Positions 27,097 through 35,758 of a stretch of 64,000 nt of DNA are shown here, in pieces. The stretch spans positions 372,001 to 436,000 of the forward strand of contig NZ_JBNPWZ010000001.1 of assembly GCF_050433565.1 (NCBI RefSeq). The letters run 5' to 3'. The translations under genes and the position numbers were made by a program. The stretch's first letter is position 1. Each line of letters opens with the position of its first letter. The stretch is from Ornithinibacillus bavariensis. GTDB taxonomy: Bacteria > Bacillota > Bacilli > Bacillales > Amphibacillaceae. The notes under the pieces were generated by a model. The model did not search any database and was not told where the DNA came from. It was given only the letters and a program-made list of their open reading frames with translations.

Positions 27097-27540
27097 ATGA
27101 GGAAAATACTAGCCGTCATTCTCATATCAATCACAATCCTAATATTTGGAGTCATAACTGTTCAAGCAGAAAAATTCTTCCATAAGGAAAAGCTAGAGAG
27201 CTTAATAGATGCGATTGAAACTATGTTAATGGATCCTAAGGCAGCAGTGTCAGAATTTCTAAAGGATCGTCGTCAGGAAAAACACTTCAAACGTATGGAG
27301 GAGGAACTAGCTGCTGTGATTAGCAATACAAGAGAGAATACGACTAGCGGTGTCATCCAGTATAAGGGAAATTACGAAATGAGCCTTAAACAATTGGAAG
27401 AAGATATTCTTATGAGCACACAATATGAAGAATATATCAATCAGAAAACGAGAGAAATACAGTTGGAGATAGAAGAGGATATGGAAGATTACCTAAGTGA
27501 ATTACTTGGAGGAGAAGGAAGCAACAATATTATTAAATAG
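27097..27540 (+). CDS. Exported helical protein, unknown function (first of three)
   Basis: The 147-residue product has an N-terminal signal sequence (hydrophobic core ILAVILISITILIFGV, likely cut after VQA) and a mature part that is almost entirely charged, predicted coiled-coil helix rich in Glu, Lys and Gln. No known domain is visible. ATG at 27097 is chosen over an in-frame GTG at 27091. It is followed after 15 bases by a second exported helical protein, so both are probably one transcript. Confidence 0.78.
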   Translation: MRKILAVILISITILIFGVITVQAEKFFHKEKLESLIDAIETMLMDPKAAVSEFLKDRRQEKHFKRMEEELAAVISNTRENTTSGVIQYKGNYEMSLKQLEEDILMSTQYEEYINQKTREIQLEIEEDMEDYLSELLGGEGSNNIIK

Positions 27541-27555
27541 AAAGGAAGAAGAAAA

Positions 27556-28332
27556 TTGGAAAAAGGTAAAAAGCTGAAGATGAAGCTGGCAGCGGGAGTT
27601 ATTGCAGTTGGGGTTATAACTGGTTCAGGAATAGCGTTTGCAAATACTGATGCAGGCACAAAGCTTCGTGAGTGGTATCAAGCGATGTTTGGTGAGACAG
27701 TTTCATCCATTGAAGAACAAGTAAACGCATATGGAGAGAGTAAAATCCCAGGCTTAGAGCAAGAATACGAGAGATTGAAGTCAGAAGCTCAGATTGACAT
27801 TGATCTGTCAAGGGAGTTAGCAACTGGCCAGTCACTAGAAGAAATTATTAACGCTAAGTTAAGTCACTTGGATTCTTTAAGTGAAGAAGAACGTGCCATT
27901 TTAGAGGGGATAGGGCAAGAATTTTACAACGTATTCCTCGATGGCTATTTCGAAATTATCCGTCTGAAAGATGAGGGAATACAATTTGCTACCAATGATC
28001 TCACGAATTATACTGGTCAATTAGGTCAAGCAGCTATAAATGAAATGACAGCAGATATTAATACAGCTAGAGATCGAGCTGTTCAAGAACTGGAAGACGC
28101 AATTCGTCAAGCACAAGAGAGACTTGCCATGGAGCTAAATAATCAAGAGGAAATAACTGTTAGAAATTTAAAAAACCAAATTGATTGGCGCATCCAGGAG
28201 TTGAGAGAGGATGTAACAGCATTATTAGACACGCTTGTTGAAGAGCAGCAAGCCATTATTGTGGCAAAAGCACAGGAGCTTGAAGATAATGCAAAGGCTG
28301 CTTTAGATGAGGTTGTAAATAATATTAATTAA
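27556..28332 (+). CDS. Exported coiled-coil protein, unknown function (second of three)
   Basis: Signal peptide (about 1-29, cut probably after AFA), then a 230-residue all-helical mature chain with long heptads and few aromatic residues. The mature start, ANTDAGTKLREWY, resembles ADQDIGYMISNWL in the next gene, so the two are probably distant paralogues. TTG at 27556 follows AAAGGAAG. It has no catalytic motif; it may be a structural or surface polymer protein. A terminator-like hairpin follows before the third gene. Confidence 0.8.
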   Translation: MEKGKKLKMKLAAGVIAVGVITGSGIAFANTDAGTKLREWYQAMFGETVSSIEEQVNAYGESKIPGLEQEYERLKSEAQIDIDLSRELATGQSLEEIINAKLSHLDSLSEEERAILEGIGQEFYNVFLDGYFEIIRLKDEGIQFATNDLTNYTGQLGQAAINEMTADINTARDRAVQELEDAIRQAQERLAMELNNQEEITVRNLKNQIDWRIQELREDVTALLDTLVEEQQAIIVAKAQELEDNAKAALDEVVNNIN

Positions 28333-28337
28333 TTAAA

Positions 28338-28392
28338 AAGAGGATGTCCCAAACTAGTTACCCCCTTAACTAACGGGACATCTCTCTTCTTT
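28338..28392 (+). terminator. Intra-cluster terminator or attenuator
   Basis: GATGTCCC pairs with GGGACATC, extended imperfectly by flanking AAGAG and CTCTT, then TTCTTTT. It separates the second and third helical-protein genes and ends next to the AGGAGG site of the third, so read-through may set the ratio between them. Confidence 0.65.
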
Positions 28393-28406
28393 TAGGAGGT
28401 GCATTC

Positions 28407-28865
28407 ATGAAAAAAAATAAAAAATTATTTTTACGATTAGCAGGAATGTCCCTAATCCTAATGATTATTTTTAGTGGGGTGAAAATTGCCTTTGCCGATC
28501 AGGATATTGGCTATATGATATCCAATTGGCTGGATAGAAAGAGAATAGAATCCTTAAAAGAAATAGACAATACTATTTCTGAAGAACAAGCAACTCAGAC
28601 AAGCCGCTTAAAGAGTGAAATAAATAAAAAAATAAAGGCTGCAGAAGAACAATATCATTCGTTTATTGAAAGCGAAAAGTTAAAACGAGTTCAAGGCTTG
28701 GAAAAATATACCACACAGCTCATTGAAAAATATGAAGCCCCTGAAATATCAAGGGAGGAAACGATTAAGAAGCTAGAATGTATAAAACAAAAAGCAGAAA
28801 TAGAAATGGATATTGTTCTGGGGAAAAAGGGGGAGAATGAGTTAATTAGTTGTAGCAATAATTGA
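28407..28865 (+). CDS. Exported helical protein, unknown function (third of three)
   Basis: The 152-residue product has a signal peptide (core LAGMSLILMIIFSGV, probable cleavage after AFA) and a charged coiled-coil mature part. Its mature N-terminus shares the D-x-G-x-x-[IL]-x-x-W pattern of the preceding protein. A strong TAGGAGG site precedes the ATG. It has two cysteines, in LECIKQ and near the end in ISCSNN. Function unknown. A type I signal peptidase gene follows 97 bases later. Confidence 0.78.
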   Translation: MKKNKKLFLRLAGMSLILMIIFSGVKIAFADQDIGYMISNWLDRKRIESLKEIDNTISEEQATQTSRLKSEINKKIKAAEEQYHSFIESEKLKRVQGLEKYTTQLIEKYEAPEISREETIKKLECIKQKAEIEMDIVLGKKGENELISCSNN

Positions 28866-28962
28866 GAAAGAAGGGAATAAATTCGGCTTAAGAAATCTGA
28901 TTGTCAAGAAGTAGAAAATTGACAACCGAACATAAGAATCGGTATTTGTTCTAGGACGAGAG

Positions 28963-29499
28963 GTGGTTAATATAGCTTCAGAGGTGTTGGTTTTAAAAAA
29001 GGACACAAGGGATAGAGAAAAAGAAAAATTAGGATGGTTAAGCTGGATAGTTTTTCTTCTATTATTAGTAATCGTATTCATCGTTTTTCGTTTAGTTATT
29101 GGTTTTACTGTTATTGCAGGTGACTCGATGAATCCAACGCTAGAAGAAGGGAATGTCATTGTAACTAGTAATATATTCTTCAATATTGAACGTAATGACA
29201 TTATCGTATACCGTGACCAAGACGGTTTTAATGTAATTAAGAGAGTTATAGGCTTACCAAATGATACAATTGCCATTCAAGATGGAGCAGTAATTGTTAA
29301 TGGGAAAGTCTTACAGGAAACTTCTATTATCGGGGTTCCAAATGATTTTCAAGAAGTGATTGTCCCAAGAAATTCTTATTTTGTAATAGGTGACAATCGT
29401 ACACCTGGTGAGAGTTTGGATAGCAGGAGTGAGAATGTTGGTGCCATTCAACAAGAAAATATATTAGGTGAAGTTATGTTCACCCTATTTCCGTTTTAG
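28963..29499 (+). CDS. Type I signal peptidase
   Basis: Membrane-bound serine peptidase of 178 residues that removes signal peptides. One N-terminal TM helix (about 27-46) precedes the catalytic S55 in GDSMNPT and the general-base K93 in IKRVIGLP; GDNRTPGESLDSR is the box E motif. Serine-lysine catalysis marks it as prokaryotic-type, not SipW-type. GTG at 28963 is chosen with AGGA six bases before it. Its place next to three exported proteins suggests it may process them; this is inference. Confidence 0.9.
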   Translation: MVNIASEVLVLKKDTRDREKEKLGWLSWIVFLLLLVIVFIVFRLVIGFTVIAGDSMNPTLEEGNVIVTSNIFFNIERNDIIVYRDQDGFNVIKRVIGLPNDTIAIQDGAVIVNGKVLQETSIIGVPNDFQEVIVPRNSYFVIGDNRTPGESLDSRSENVGAIQQENILGEVMFTLFPF

Positions 29500-29528
29500 G
29501 AAGGATTTTATTTTTGATCACATCTCAT

Positions 29529-29575
29529 AGGTGCGTGTAGTAAGGGAAATTGATATTTCCATACTACTCGCACCT
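29529..29575 (+). terminator. Long hairpin, probable terminator
   Basis: AGGTGCG pairs with CGCACCT, TAGTA with TACTA and GGAAAT with ATTTCC, giving a stem of about 18 pairs after the signal peptidase gene. The T-run is weak (TTAATTGTT). Confidence 0.6.
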
Positions 29576-29686
29576 TAATTGTTATTGATTTCTACTTGCT
29601 TGTTCGTTTATAATTATGATAATCATCCGAATTGTTGGATAATTCCAATTAAATAGATGGTACATGAATGGAGAGGGGAAAATGGA

Positions 29687-30469
29687 ATGAAGTTCGGACG
29701 TAAATTTCTATTGCTTGGTATTTTGATTCTTTCTTTCAGTATATGGTTGCAAGCTTGTGGGACAGGGAATAGTAGTAATGGCTCGTCAGGCTCTAAGGAC
29801 AAGCTAATTGTTGCAACAGATGCTACATATGCACCAATGGAATACATGGATGATGAAGGTAAGATTGTTGGGATAGATATTGATATAGTAAAAGCAATTG
29901 CAGAAGCGGCTGGATTTGAAGTGGAGTTTAAAAATTATGGTTGGGAGCCTTTATTTGCTGCAGTGGAGAATGGTGAGGTTGATTTTGCGGTATCCTCTAT
30001 TACTATCGATCCTGACCGTGAGAAGACCTTCGATTTTTCAGATCCATACTTTGTAGCAAATCAGTTAATTCTAGTACCTGAAGATACGGATATTGAGAGT
30101 TTTGAGGATTTAAAAGATAAAAAGGTATCGGTGCAAATTAATACAACTGGTCATAAGGTAGTAAAAGGTCTTTTAGGAAATACAAGTTTAGACATCGTTG
30201 CAACAGAAACGATGCCACTTGCTATTACAGAGATGCTAAATGGTAATGCAGATGCTGCAGTAGGGGATAACTCTGTTGTGCTAGAATACGTGAAAAATAA
30301 TCCGAATGTTGAGTTGAAAACCATTGAGGATGCAAGTTTCGAGAAGGAGTATTACGGATTAATGGTACAAAAAGGAAATAATGAAGTGGTAGACCTCTTA
30401 AATGAAGGAATTAAAAAGATTAAAGAGGATGGAACGTTAAAAAAAATCACTGGGTTAGACATTGAATAA
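29687..30469 (+). CDS. Amino-acid ABC transporter substrate-binding lipoprotein
   Basis: Solute-binding protein of the bacterial SBP_bac_3 (polar amino acid) family, 260 residues, with lipobox LQAC (C24) that tethers it to the outer membrane face. Family motifs: ATDATYAPMEYMDDEG, IDIDIVKAIAE and FDFSDPYF. ATG at 29687 follows GAGAGGGG by eight bases. The permease and ATPase genes follow, giving a complete importer. The exact amino acid is not readable from sequence. Confidence 0.92.
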   Translation: MKFGRKFLLLGILILSFSIWLQACGTGNSSNGSSGSKDKLIVATDATYAPMEYMDDEGKIVGIDIDIVKAIAEAAGFEVEFKNYGWEPLFAAVENGEVDFAVSSITIDPDREKTFDFSDPYFVANQLILVPEDTDIESFEDLKDKKVSVQINTTGHKVVKGLLGNTSLDIVATETMPLAITEMLNGNADAAVGDNSVVLEYVKNNPNVELKTIEDASFEKEYYGLMVQKGNNEVVDLLNEGIKKIKEDGTLKKITGLDIE

Positions 30470-30555
30470 GTATAGCTAGTTCCATACAAAGATACCTTTA
30501 TTTCAAAAGATATATAGCTAAGGGCGTCTGGGCTATACTTCTAAACATACTGGAG

Positions 30556-31287
30556 GTGATTTCCATCGAATTCGATATTAGACTTGATATGATATGGAAT
30601 TATAAGGAGCTCTTTATCACAGGGCTCTGGGTTACACTAGCTTTAACTGCAATCGGATATATTGGTGGTGTGATATTAGGACTGTTCCTTGGATTGGGTA
30701 AGCTCTCAAAAAAGAAATGGGTCTATTATCCTTGTAAGTATTATGTTGATTTTTTCCGAGGAACACCTTTACTGGTCCAAATATTACTTATTCATCTGGC
30801 TCTAATTCCATCAATCTTTGGTCATTCCTTAGGATTCTTTGTATCTGGATCGTTAGCATTAATACTAAATTGTGCAGCCTATAATGCAGAAATAATTCGT
30901 GCTGGAATTCAATCTATTGAAAAAGGACAAATGGAAGCCGCTAGATCCTTAGGTATGCCGAAAAGGGAAGCAATGAAGCATATCATTTTGCCACAGGCTT
31001 TTAGACGAATGATTCCTCCACTTGGAAATGAGCTAATAGCCTTACTGAAGGATTCTTCATTGGTCAACGTAATTGCAGCAACGGACCTTTTGTATGCAGG
31101 TAAAGTCGTTGCAGGTGCCTATGCACGCTTTTGGGAGCCTTATATTACTGTTGCAATTCTTTACTTACTTCTAACCTGGATATTTACAAAAATTATTGCC
31201 TATGTGGAAAATCGATACAGTAATAGCTATGTTCCTCCACAAAGACGACGGGTCTTTTCGTTTGGACGCACTTCAGTGGGTAGGTGA
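30556..31287 (+). CDS. Amino-acid ABC transporter permease
   Basis: HisM/GlnP-type permease with several TM helices and the EAA loop EAARSLGMPKREAMKHIILPQAFR, which docks to the ATPase. The start is uncertain: GTG at 30556 overlaps the GGAGG ribosome site, the next ATG (30586) is far downstream, and the codon at ideal spacing (30565) is ATC. It is the middle gene of the substrate-binding protein, permease, ATPase operon. Confidence 0.9.
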   Translation: MISIEFDIRLDMIWNYKELFITGLWVTLALTAIGYIGGVILGLFLGLGKLSKKKWVYYPCKYYVDFFRGTPLLVQILLIHLALIPSIFGHSLGFFVSGSLALILNCAAYNAEIIRAGIQSIEKGQMEAARSLGMPKREAMKHIILPQAFRRMIPPLGNELIALLKDSSLVNVIAATDLLYAGKVVAGAYARFWEPYITVAILYLLLTWIFTKIIAYVENRYSNSYVPPQRRRVFSFGRTSVGR

Positions 31288-31291
31288 TTAA

Positions 31292-32014
31292 ATGATAAAA
31301 GTTGAAGGTCTTTATAAATCATTTGGCAGCCTAGAGGTTTTAAAGGGCATAAATTGTGAGATTCAAGAGAAAGAGGTTGTTTGTGTTATTGGGCCAAGTG
31401 GGTCAGGGAAGAGTACTTTTTTGCGTTGTATTAACTTGCTTGAAGATATCACCAATGGATCGGTTTTTATTGATGGAGTTCAGGTTAATGCAAAAGAAAC
31501 AGACATAAACGAAATTCGCAAAGAGGTAGGGATGGTATTTCAACAGTTCAATCTTTTCCCACATATGAGAGTGTTAGAAAATATCACGATTGCACCAATC
31601 AAAATACGGAAAATGGATCAAATCGAAGCGAATGATTTAGCGCTTCAATTGTTAGAAAAGGTAGGATTACGTGATAAGGCAGATGCTTACCCTGAGCAGT
31701 TATCAGGTGGGCAAATGCAGCGTGTCGCAATTGCTAGAGCCCTTGCGATGCGACCAAAAATTATGTTGTTTGATGAGCCAACATCAGCTCTAGACCCGGA
31801 AATGGTAAAAGAAGTACTTGATGTGATGAAACAACTTGCAGAGGAAGGTATGACCATGGTCGTCGTTACGCATGAGATGGGATTTGCTAGAGAAGTGGGA
31901 GACCGAGTCTTCTTTATGGATGGTGGTATTATCGTTGAGGAAGGTACACCTGAAGAGGTTTATGGACAGCCGAAGAGTGCAAGAACACAAGATTTTTTAA
32001 GTAAAGTACTATAA
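31292..32014 (+). CDS. Amino-acid ABC transporter ATP-binding protein
   Basis: GlnQ-like ATPase of 240 residues with Walker A GPSGSGKST, Q-loop QQFNLFPHM, signature LSGGQMQRVAIARALAM, Walker B LFDEPTSALDPE and the switch histidine in VTHEMG. It powers the importer formed with the two upstream genes; it starts four bases after the permease stop. Confidence 0.95.
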   Translation: MIKVEGLYKSFGSLEVLKGINCEIQEKEVVCVIGPSGSGKSTFLRCINLLEDITNGSVFIDGVQVNAKETDINEIRKEVGMVFQQFNLFPHMRVLENITIAPIKIRKMDQIEANDLALQLLEKVGLRDKADAYPEQLSGGQMQRVAIARALAMRPKIMLFDEPTSALDPEMVKEVLDVMKQLAEEGMTMVVVTHEMGFAREVGDRVFFMDGGIIVEEGTPEEVYGQPKSARTQDFLSKVL

Positions 32015-32019
32015 ATAGA

Positions 32020-32050
32020 AAAAAAGATGCGAGAAAATCGCATCTTTTTT
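32020..32050. terminator. Bidirectional terminator
   Basis: AAAAAAGATGCGA pairs perfectly with TCGCATCTTTTTT around a 5-base loop, between the convergent ABC ATPase and proline dehydrogenase genes; the arms supply T-runs on both strands. Confidence 0.9.
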
Positions 32051-32054
32051 CTAT

Positions 32055-33032
32055 CTATTTCTTTTTACGTTTTGTAAGTCTACCTAATAGGAATGCACCA
32101 GCCGCCACCCCGATTACCGTGTTCGTTTTCTTATTGAATACTTGTTTGACTACTAGATTCATATTTTGTGGGCGCTCTGCTAGGCGACGCATATAATATC
32201 CATACCAGTCATCACCAAAAGGAACATATGTACAGAAGTTGTATCCTTCTTTTGCAAGCTCGATTTGCATTTCTTTACGGAATCCGTAAAGCATTTGAAA
32301 CTCAAATTTGTCTAATGGAATATTGTTTTCTTGTACGAATTGCTTTACATGATTAATAATGCGATGGTCATGCGTTGCAATCGAAGTGAATTTGCCACTT
32401 AGTAAATGATATTCTATTAGTTTTAGGAAATTTTGATCAATATCCTTTTTATCCTGAAAGGCAACGGTTTCAGGTTCTTTATAGGCGCCTTTTACAATAC
32501 GTAAGCGATAGTCCTTATACTTTTCAATATTTTTAATGGACTCATAGAAATAGGCCTGAATAACTGTTCCAATATTGTCATAGTCCTTAGAAAGTTCGTC
32601 TAACAAGTCAAAGGATGGTTTTAAATGGCCATAGTCTTCCATATCAAAGTTAATGAATATGCCATACTCATATGCTTTTGAAACGATTTCTCTCAAATTC
32701 TTCCTACAGAATTCATAGTCTATATCCAGTCCCAATTGTGTAGGCTTTAATGAAATATGGGCATCAATATCATTTATTTTGATAGCTTCAATTACCTCAA
32801 GAATTTGGTTTTTAGCCTTTAAGGCTTCCTCTTCCTCATAAACAAATTCTCCAAGATTATCGATGGTAGCGGAAATTCCCTGCGCATTTAATTCTTTAAC
32901 CGATTGAATCATTTCTTGTATATTCGTACCCGCAACAACAGATTGTGCTCCTAATTTTAGACCATATTTTTTTGCAGCACTATTTAAAAATTGATTTTGA
33001 GACATTCCAATGAAAAAATCCTTTAATGACAT
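32055..33032 (-). CDS. Proline dehydrogenase with hydrophobic C-terminal tail
   Basis: FAD-dependent proline dehydrogenase (TIM barrel) that oxidises L-proline to pyrroline-5-carboxylate. The family end motif YYMRRLAERPQN (about 280-291) and THDHRI are clear. After the catalytic domain comes an unusual extension: a hydrophobic segment VIGVAAGAFLLG and a basic end KRKKK, which look like a short membrane tail. Monofunctional enzymes of Bacillus (PutB, FadM) are close to 300 residues; this one is 325. No P5C dehydrogenase gene lies in the window. Confidence 0.9.
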   Translation of the reverse strand: MSLKDFFIGMSQNQFLNSAAKKYGLKLGAQSVVAGTNIQEMIQSVKELNAQGISATIDNLGEFVYEEEEALKAKNQILEVIEAIKINDIDAHISLKPTQLGLDIDYEFCRKNLREIVSKAYEYGIFINFDMEDYGHLKPSFDLLDELSKDYDNIGTVIQAYFYESIKNIEKYKDYRLRIVKGAYKEPETVAFQDKKDIDQNFLKLIEYHLLSGKFTSIATHDHRIINHVKQFVQENNIPLDKFEFQMLYGFRKEMQIELAKEGYNFCTYVPFGDDWYGYYMRRLAERPQNMNLVVKQVFNKKTNTVIGVAAGAFLLGRLTKRKKK

Positions 33033-33116
33033 ACTTCATACCTCATTTATATTTTTTCTTTTATTATATCGGAAAATGTGGGTTTCTGTCACTTTTGATT
33101 TCAGATGCATCGCTTT

Positions 33117-33908
33117 TTATAATGCTTTTACTAGTCCACCGTCAACGAGGAGGGTTTGTCCTGTAACATATGTGTTAGCAGCAGAACATAGAAAGACAAC
33201 ATGCTTTGCAAATTCCTCTGGTAGCCCATAACGACCAATAGGAATACTGTTTTCGGTTTCTTTTCTCACTTCGTCATAGGACTTTCCAAGACTATTTGCA
33301 CGGATTTGGTCAAGTTCTGCTACGCGATCAGTAGCTATTCTGCCAGGACCTATTGTATTAATTAAAATATTATCATGTGCAAGCTCTTGAGAAAGCCCTT
33401 TTGCTAATCCCACAACTCCTGCACGAAAAGTGTTAGAAAGGATAAGATTATCTAATGTTTGTTTGATAGAAGAGGATGTGAAATTGATAATATGACCACT
33501 TTTTTGCTCTTTCATGTATGGTATGACTTCTCGTATGGCTCTTACAAAGCTTAATAGGTTGAGTTCAAAAGCATGCTGCCACTCCTCATCACTAAACTTC
33601 ATAAATTCACCTGCTGGTGGACCACCGGCATTATTAACAAGCACATCCACTCTACCATTCTTTTCTATTGCAAATTGAACCAGTTCTTTAATATCAGTAG
33701 GATTAGTGACATCACAAGTCTTAAAGTAAACATTACGGTTATTCGTCTTGTCCTGAATCGCTAATGCGACTGTTTTAAGTTCCTCTTCGTTACGGCTGGA
33801 GATAATAATCGATGCTCCTTCTGTTGCAAATGCTTCAGCTGTAGCTCTTCCAAGTCCTTTACTAGCCGCCAGTACAATGACAGATTTATCCTTTAATCCA
33901 AGATCCAT
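33117..33908 (-). CDS. SDR-family protein with altered catalytic site
   Basis: Short-chain dehydrogenase fold of 263 residues: nucleotide motif VLAASKGLGRA (rather than the usual GxSxGIG), NNAGGPPAG, and a C-terminal VTGQTLLVDGG. The expected YxxxK dyad is not found; the aligned stretch reads SNTFRAGV, so Tyr and Lys are replaced by Ser and Arg. This fits the beta-ketoacyl-reductase-like SDR subgroup that is known to depart from the catalytic tetrad. Activity uncertain. GGAGG precedes the ATG. Confidence 0.85.
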   Translation of the reverse strand: MDLGLKDKSVIVLAASKGLGRATAEAFATEGASIIISSRNEEELKTVALAIQDKTNNRNVYFKTCDVTNPTDIKELVQFAIEKNGRVDVLVNNAGGPPAGEFMKFSDEEWQHAFELNLLSFVRAIREVIPYMKEQKSGHIINFTSSSIKQTLDNLILSNTFRAGVVGLAKGLSQELAHDNILINTIGPGRIATDRVAELDQIRANSLGKSYDEVRKETENSIPIGRYGLPEEFAKHVVFLCSAANTYVTGQTLLVDGGLVKAL

Positions 33909-33986
33909 TCTATCAACCTCCTATGTTAAAAATCATCGAAAGTCCAATATCCATTAGAAAAATCTAATGTAGGGAATCATTTATCG

Positions 33987-34247
33987 TTAGTCATTCTTAA
34001 ATTTGCTACCAGTGCTTTTGGCACGAAGCTTTGCTAATAGATTTGATGTTTTTTCTTTCGCCTCCTGTTCTGCTATTTGATCAATGCCAATGATATGATA
34101 TTTTTCATCAACTTTATCAATGGAGAAGACGGTGTTCACTTTGCTCCCGTACGGAAGTTCATTCATAGGTACAACAAGCTCTGCTTTTTCTTCTTCGATT
34201 AGAATGACAGCATTGTTTCCCTCTATACGATCGAATACACCTTTCAT
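33987..34247 (-). CDS. DUF3006 domain protein
   Basis: The 86-residue protein is one small beta-rich DUF3006 domain (KGVFDRIEGNNAVILIEEE, ELVVPMNELPYG) with a basic helical end. ATG at 34247 is chosen because GGAGG lies seven bases before it; a TTG at 34259 would put that site in the gene. It directly follows the ComEC-like lipoprotein gene on the same strand and is probably co-transcribed. Function of DUF3006 is not known to me; a divergent relative lies at 35759. Confidence 0.85.
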   Translation of the reverse strand: MKGVFDRIEGNNAVILIEEEKAELVVPMNELPYGSKVNTVFSIDKVDEKYHIIGIDQIAEQEAKEKTSNLLAKLRAKSTGSKFKND

Positions 34248-34263
34248 AATTACCTCCAAATAA

Positions 34264-35472
34264 TTATTTTACACAGGCAAGTCCTTCTTCCTCGATATCC
34301 TTTATTCTTGCCGGTCCAATTCCTTTAATTCTAGTAAGATCACTAACAGAACTAAAAGGACGAAGATTAATTAAGTCCTGAGCTAGTTCTGGACCAATAT
34401 GTTTAATACGCTCTACCTCTTCATTAGAAGCCGTATTAATATCAATACAGCTCCCACTCGATGTGGATTGCTTATTATTACTGCTAGAGCCTCCGCTTTT
34501 TTTCCTACTAGAGCTTGAAACTGAAGTAGACGGGGAACTTGCCCTATGTTCGGTGCTTTTTGGTTTAATGGTTCCCTGTTTTTTTGTATCAATCTTGTAA
34601 TTAATACCATCTGTTGTGACGACAATCGTTCCATGAACATCTGTCCCATATAAGTCAATTCCCGCTTTTTGGATACGAGAAACTACTTCTGCATGTGGAT
34701 GTCCATAACTGTTTTCCGCTCCGGCACTATAGATGGCGACCTCTGGACTTACAGCTTGTATAAAGGAGGGACTACTTGACGTATTGGAGCCATGATGCCC
34801 TAATTTCATTATATCGGCATCTAAATCGATTCCTAATTTCATCATCTGTTGCTCTGCGTTTTGGTCAGCATCTCCAGTTAGGATGAATTTAATATTTCCA
34901 TAGGTTAAAAGCATGGCAATGGATTCCTCATTGGAAGCCCCCGTTATTGATTTGGGATTCAGTATCTTAATATCCATCGAGCCAATCCTATAATGTTCTC
35001 CAGATCTAGGTTCAGCATATTCTGCATCACTAGCTAATATCGCTTCAAGTCCTCGTTGGAAGGTTTGTGAAGTACTTTCGTTTCCTGATAGCCATACTTC
35101 CTCCACCTTAAAGGATTGCATTACATTCGCTAATTGACCAATATGATCAGCATCAGGGTGGCTACCAATAACTAAATCGATTTTAGAAACACCTAGTGAG
35201 GTTATGTAATCTACTACTTCATTTCCGCTCCAATCCCCTGTGTCAAAGAGAATAGCGTGTGTACCAAATTGAAAAAATGTGGCATCTGCTTGACCGACAT
35301 CTAAGAAATGGACCTTTAATTCAGAGAGGTTATCCTTTTCCATCTCCTCTTCTTGCTTTGTAGTTCCCGTATTACTATGGGAATCATCTGCATTAATTTC
35401 TTGATCCATGCTCTGACCACAGGCTACTAATAAGATTGTCATAAGCACAGGAAGTATGAGCCTTTTATACAT
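34264..35472 (-). CDS. Secreted ComEC-like metallo-beta-lactamase-fold lipoprotein with ComEA-type HhH domain
   Basis: The 402-residue lipoprotein (lipobox LVAC, C18) has an MBL-fold domain (about 50-295) like the C-terminal domain of the DNA-uptake protein ComEC, with the HxDxDH metal site at H105-H110, GDAD and GHHGSN. A Ser-rich linker (about 305-340) leads to a C-terminal helix-hairpin-helix domain like the DNA-binding domain of ComEA (INTASNEEVERIKHIG, LTRIKGIGPARI). This suggests a surface-tethered nuclease or phosphodiesterase that binds DNA; that role is inference. GGGGGAAA precedes the ATG. Confidence 0.88.
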   Translation of the reverse strand: MYKRLILPVLMTILLVACGQSMDQEINADDSHSNTGTTKQEEEMEKDNLSELKVHFLDVGQADATFFQFGTHAILFDTGDWSGNEVVDYITSLGVSKIDLVIGSHPDADHIGQLANVMQSFKVEEVWLSGNESTSQTFQRGLEAILASDAEYAEPRSGEHYRIGSMDIKILNPKSITGASNEESIAMLLTYGNIKFILTGDADQNAEQQMMKLGIDLDADIMKLGHHGSNTSSSPSFIQAVSPEVAIYSAGAENSYGHPHAEVVSRIQKAGIDLYGTDVHGTIVVTTDGINYKIDTKKQGTIKPKSTEHRASSPSTSVSSSSRKKSGGSSSNNKQSTSSGSCIDINTASNEEVERIKHIGPELAQDLINLRPFSSVSDLTRIKGIGPARIKDIEEEGLACVK

Positions 35473-35758
35473 ATATAATTTCCCCCAATAAAAATAAAAT
35501 CCTTATTAATCGTAGCAAAAATACACAGGTAAATCTATATGAAGTAATCATAGCTAATGTAAGGAGAATTAGATATAGCTTCGAAAAAATTTTTAAAAAT
35601 GATTGTTTCAACTGTTTAGTTAATTTTTGAAGGTGAAAATGCACATTAATATTAAGAAAATCAGTCATTTTGAACTGCATACTCCGATAAATTAGTTTTT
35701 TACCAAGATGAGATTTTTCTATCCAACTGCCATACTAATCTAAAAAGGATAAGGAAGA

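Noticed and set aside
28842..29276. Long minus-strand frame opposite the signal peptidase gene
   Set aside because: The plus strand has all signal peptidase motifs; the opposite frame is a shadow with no known domain.
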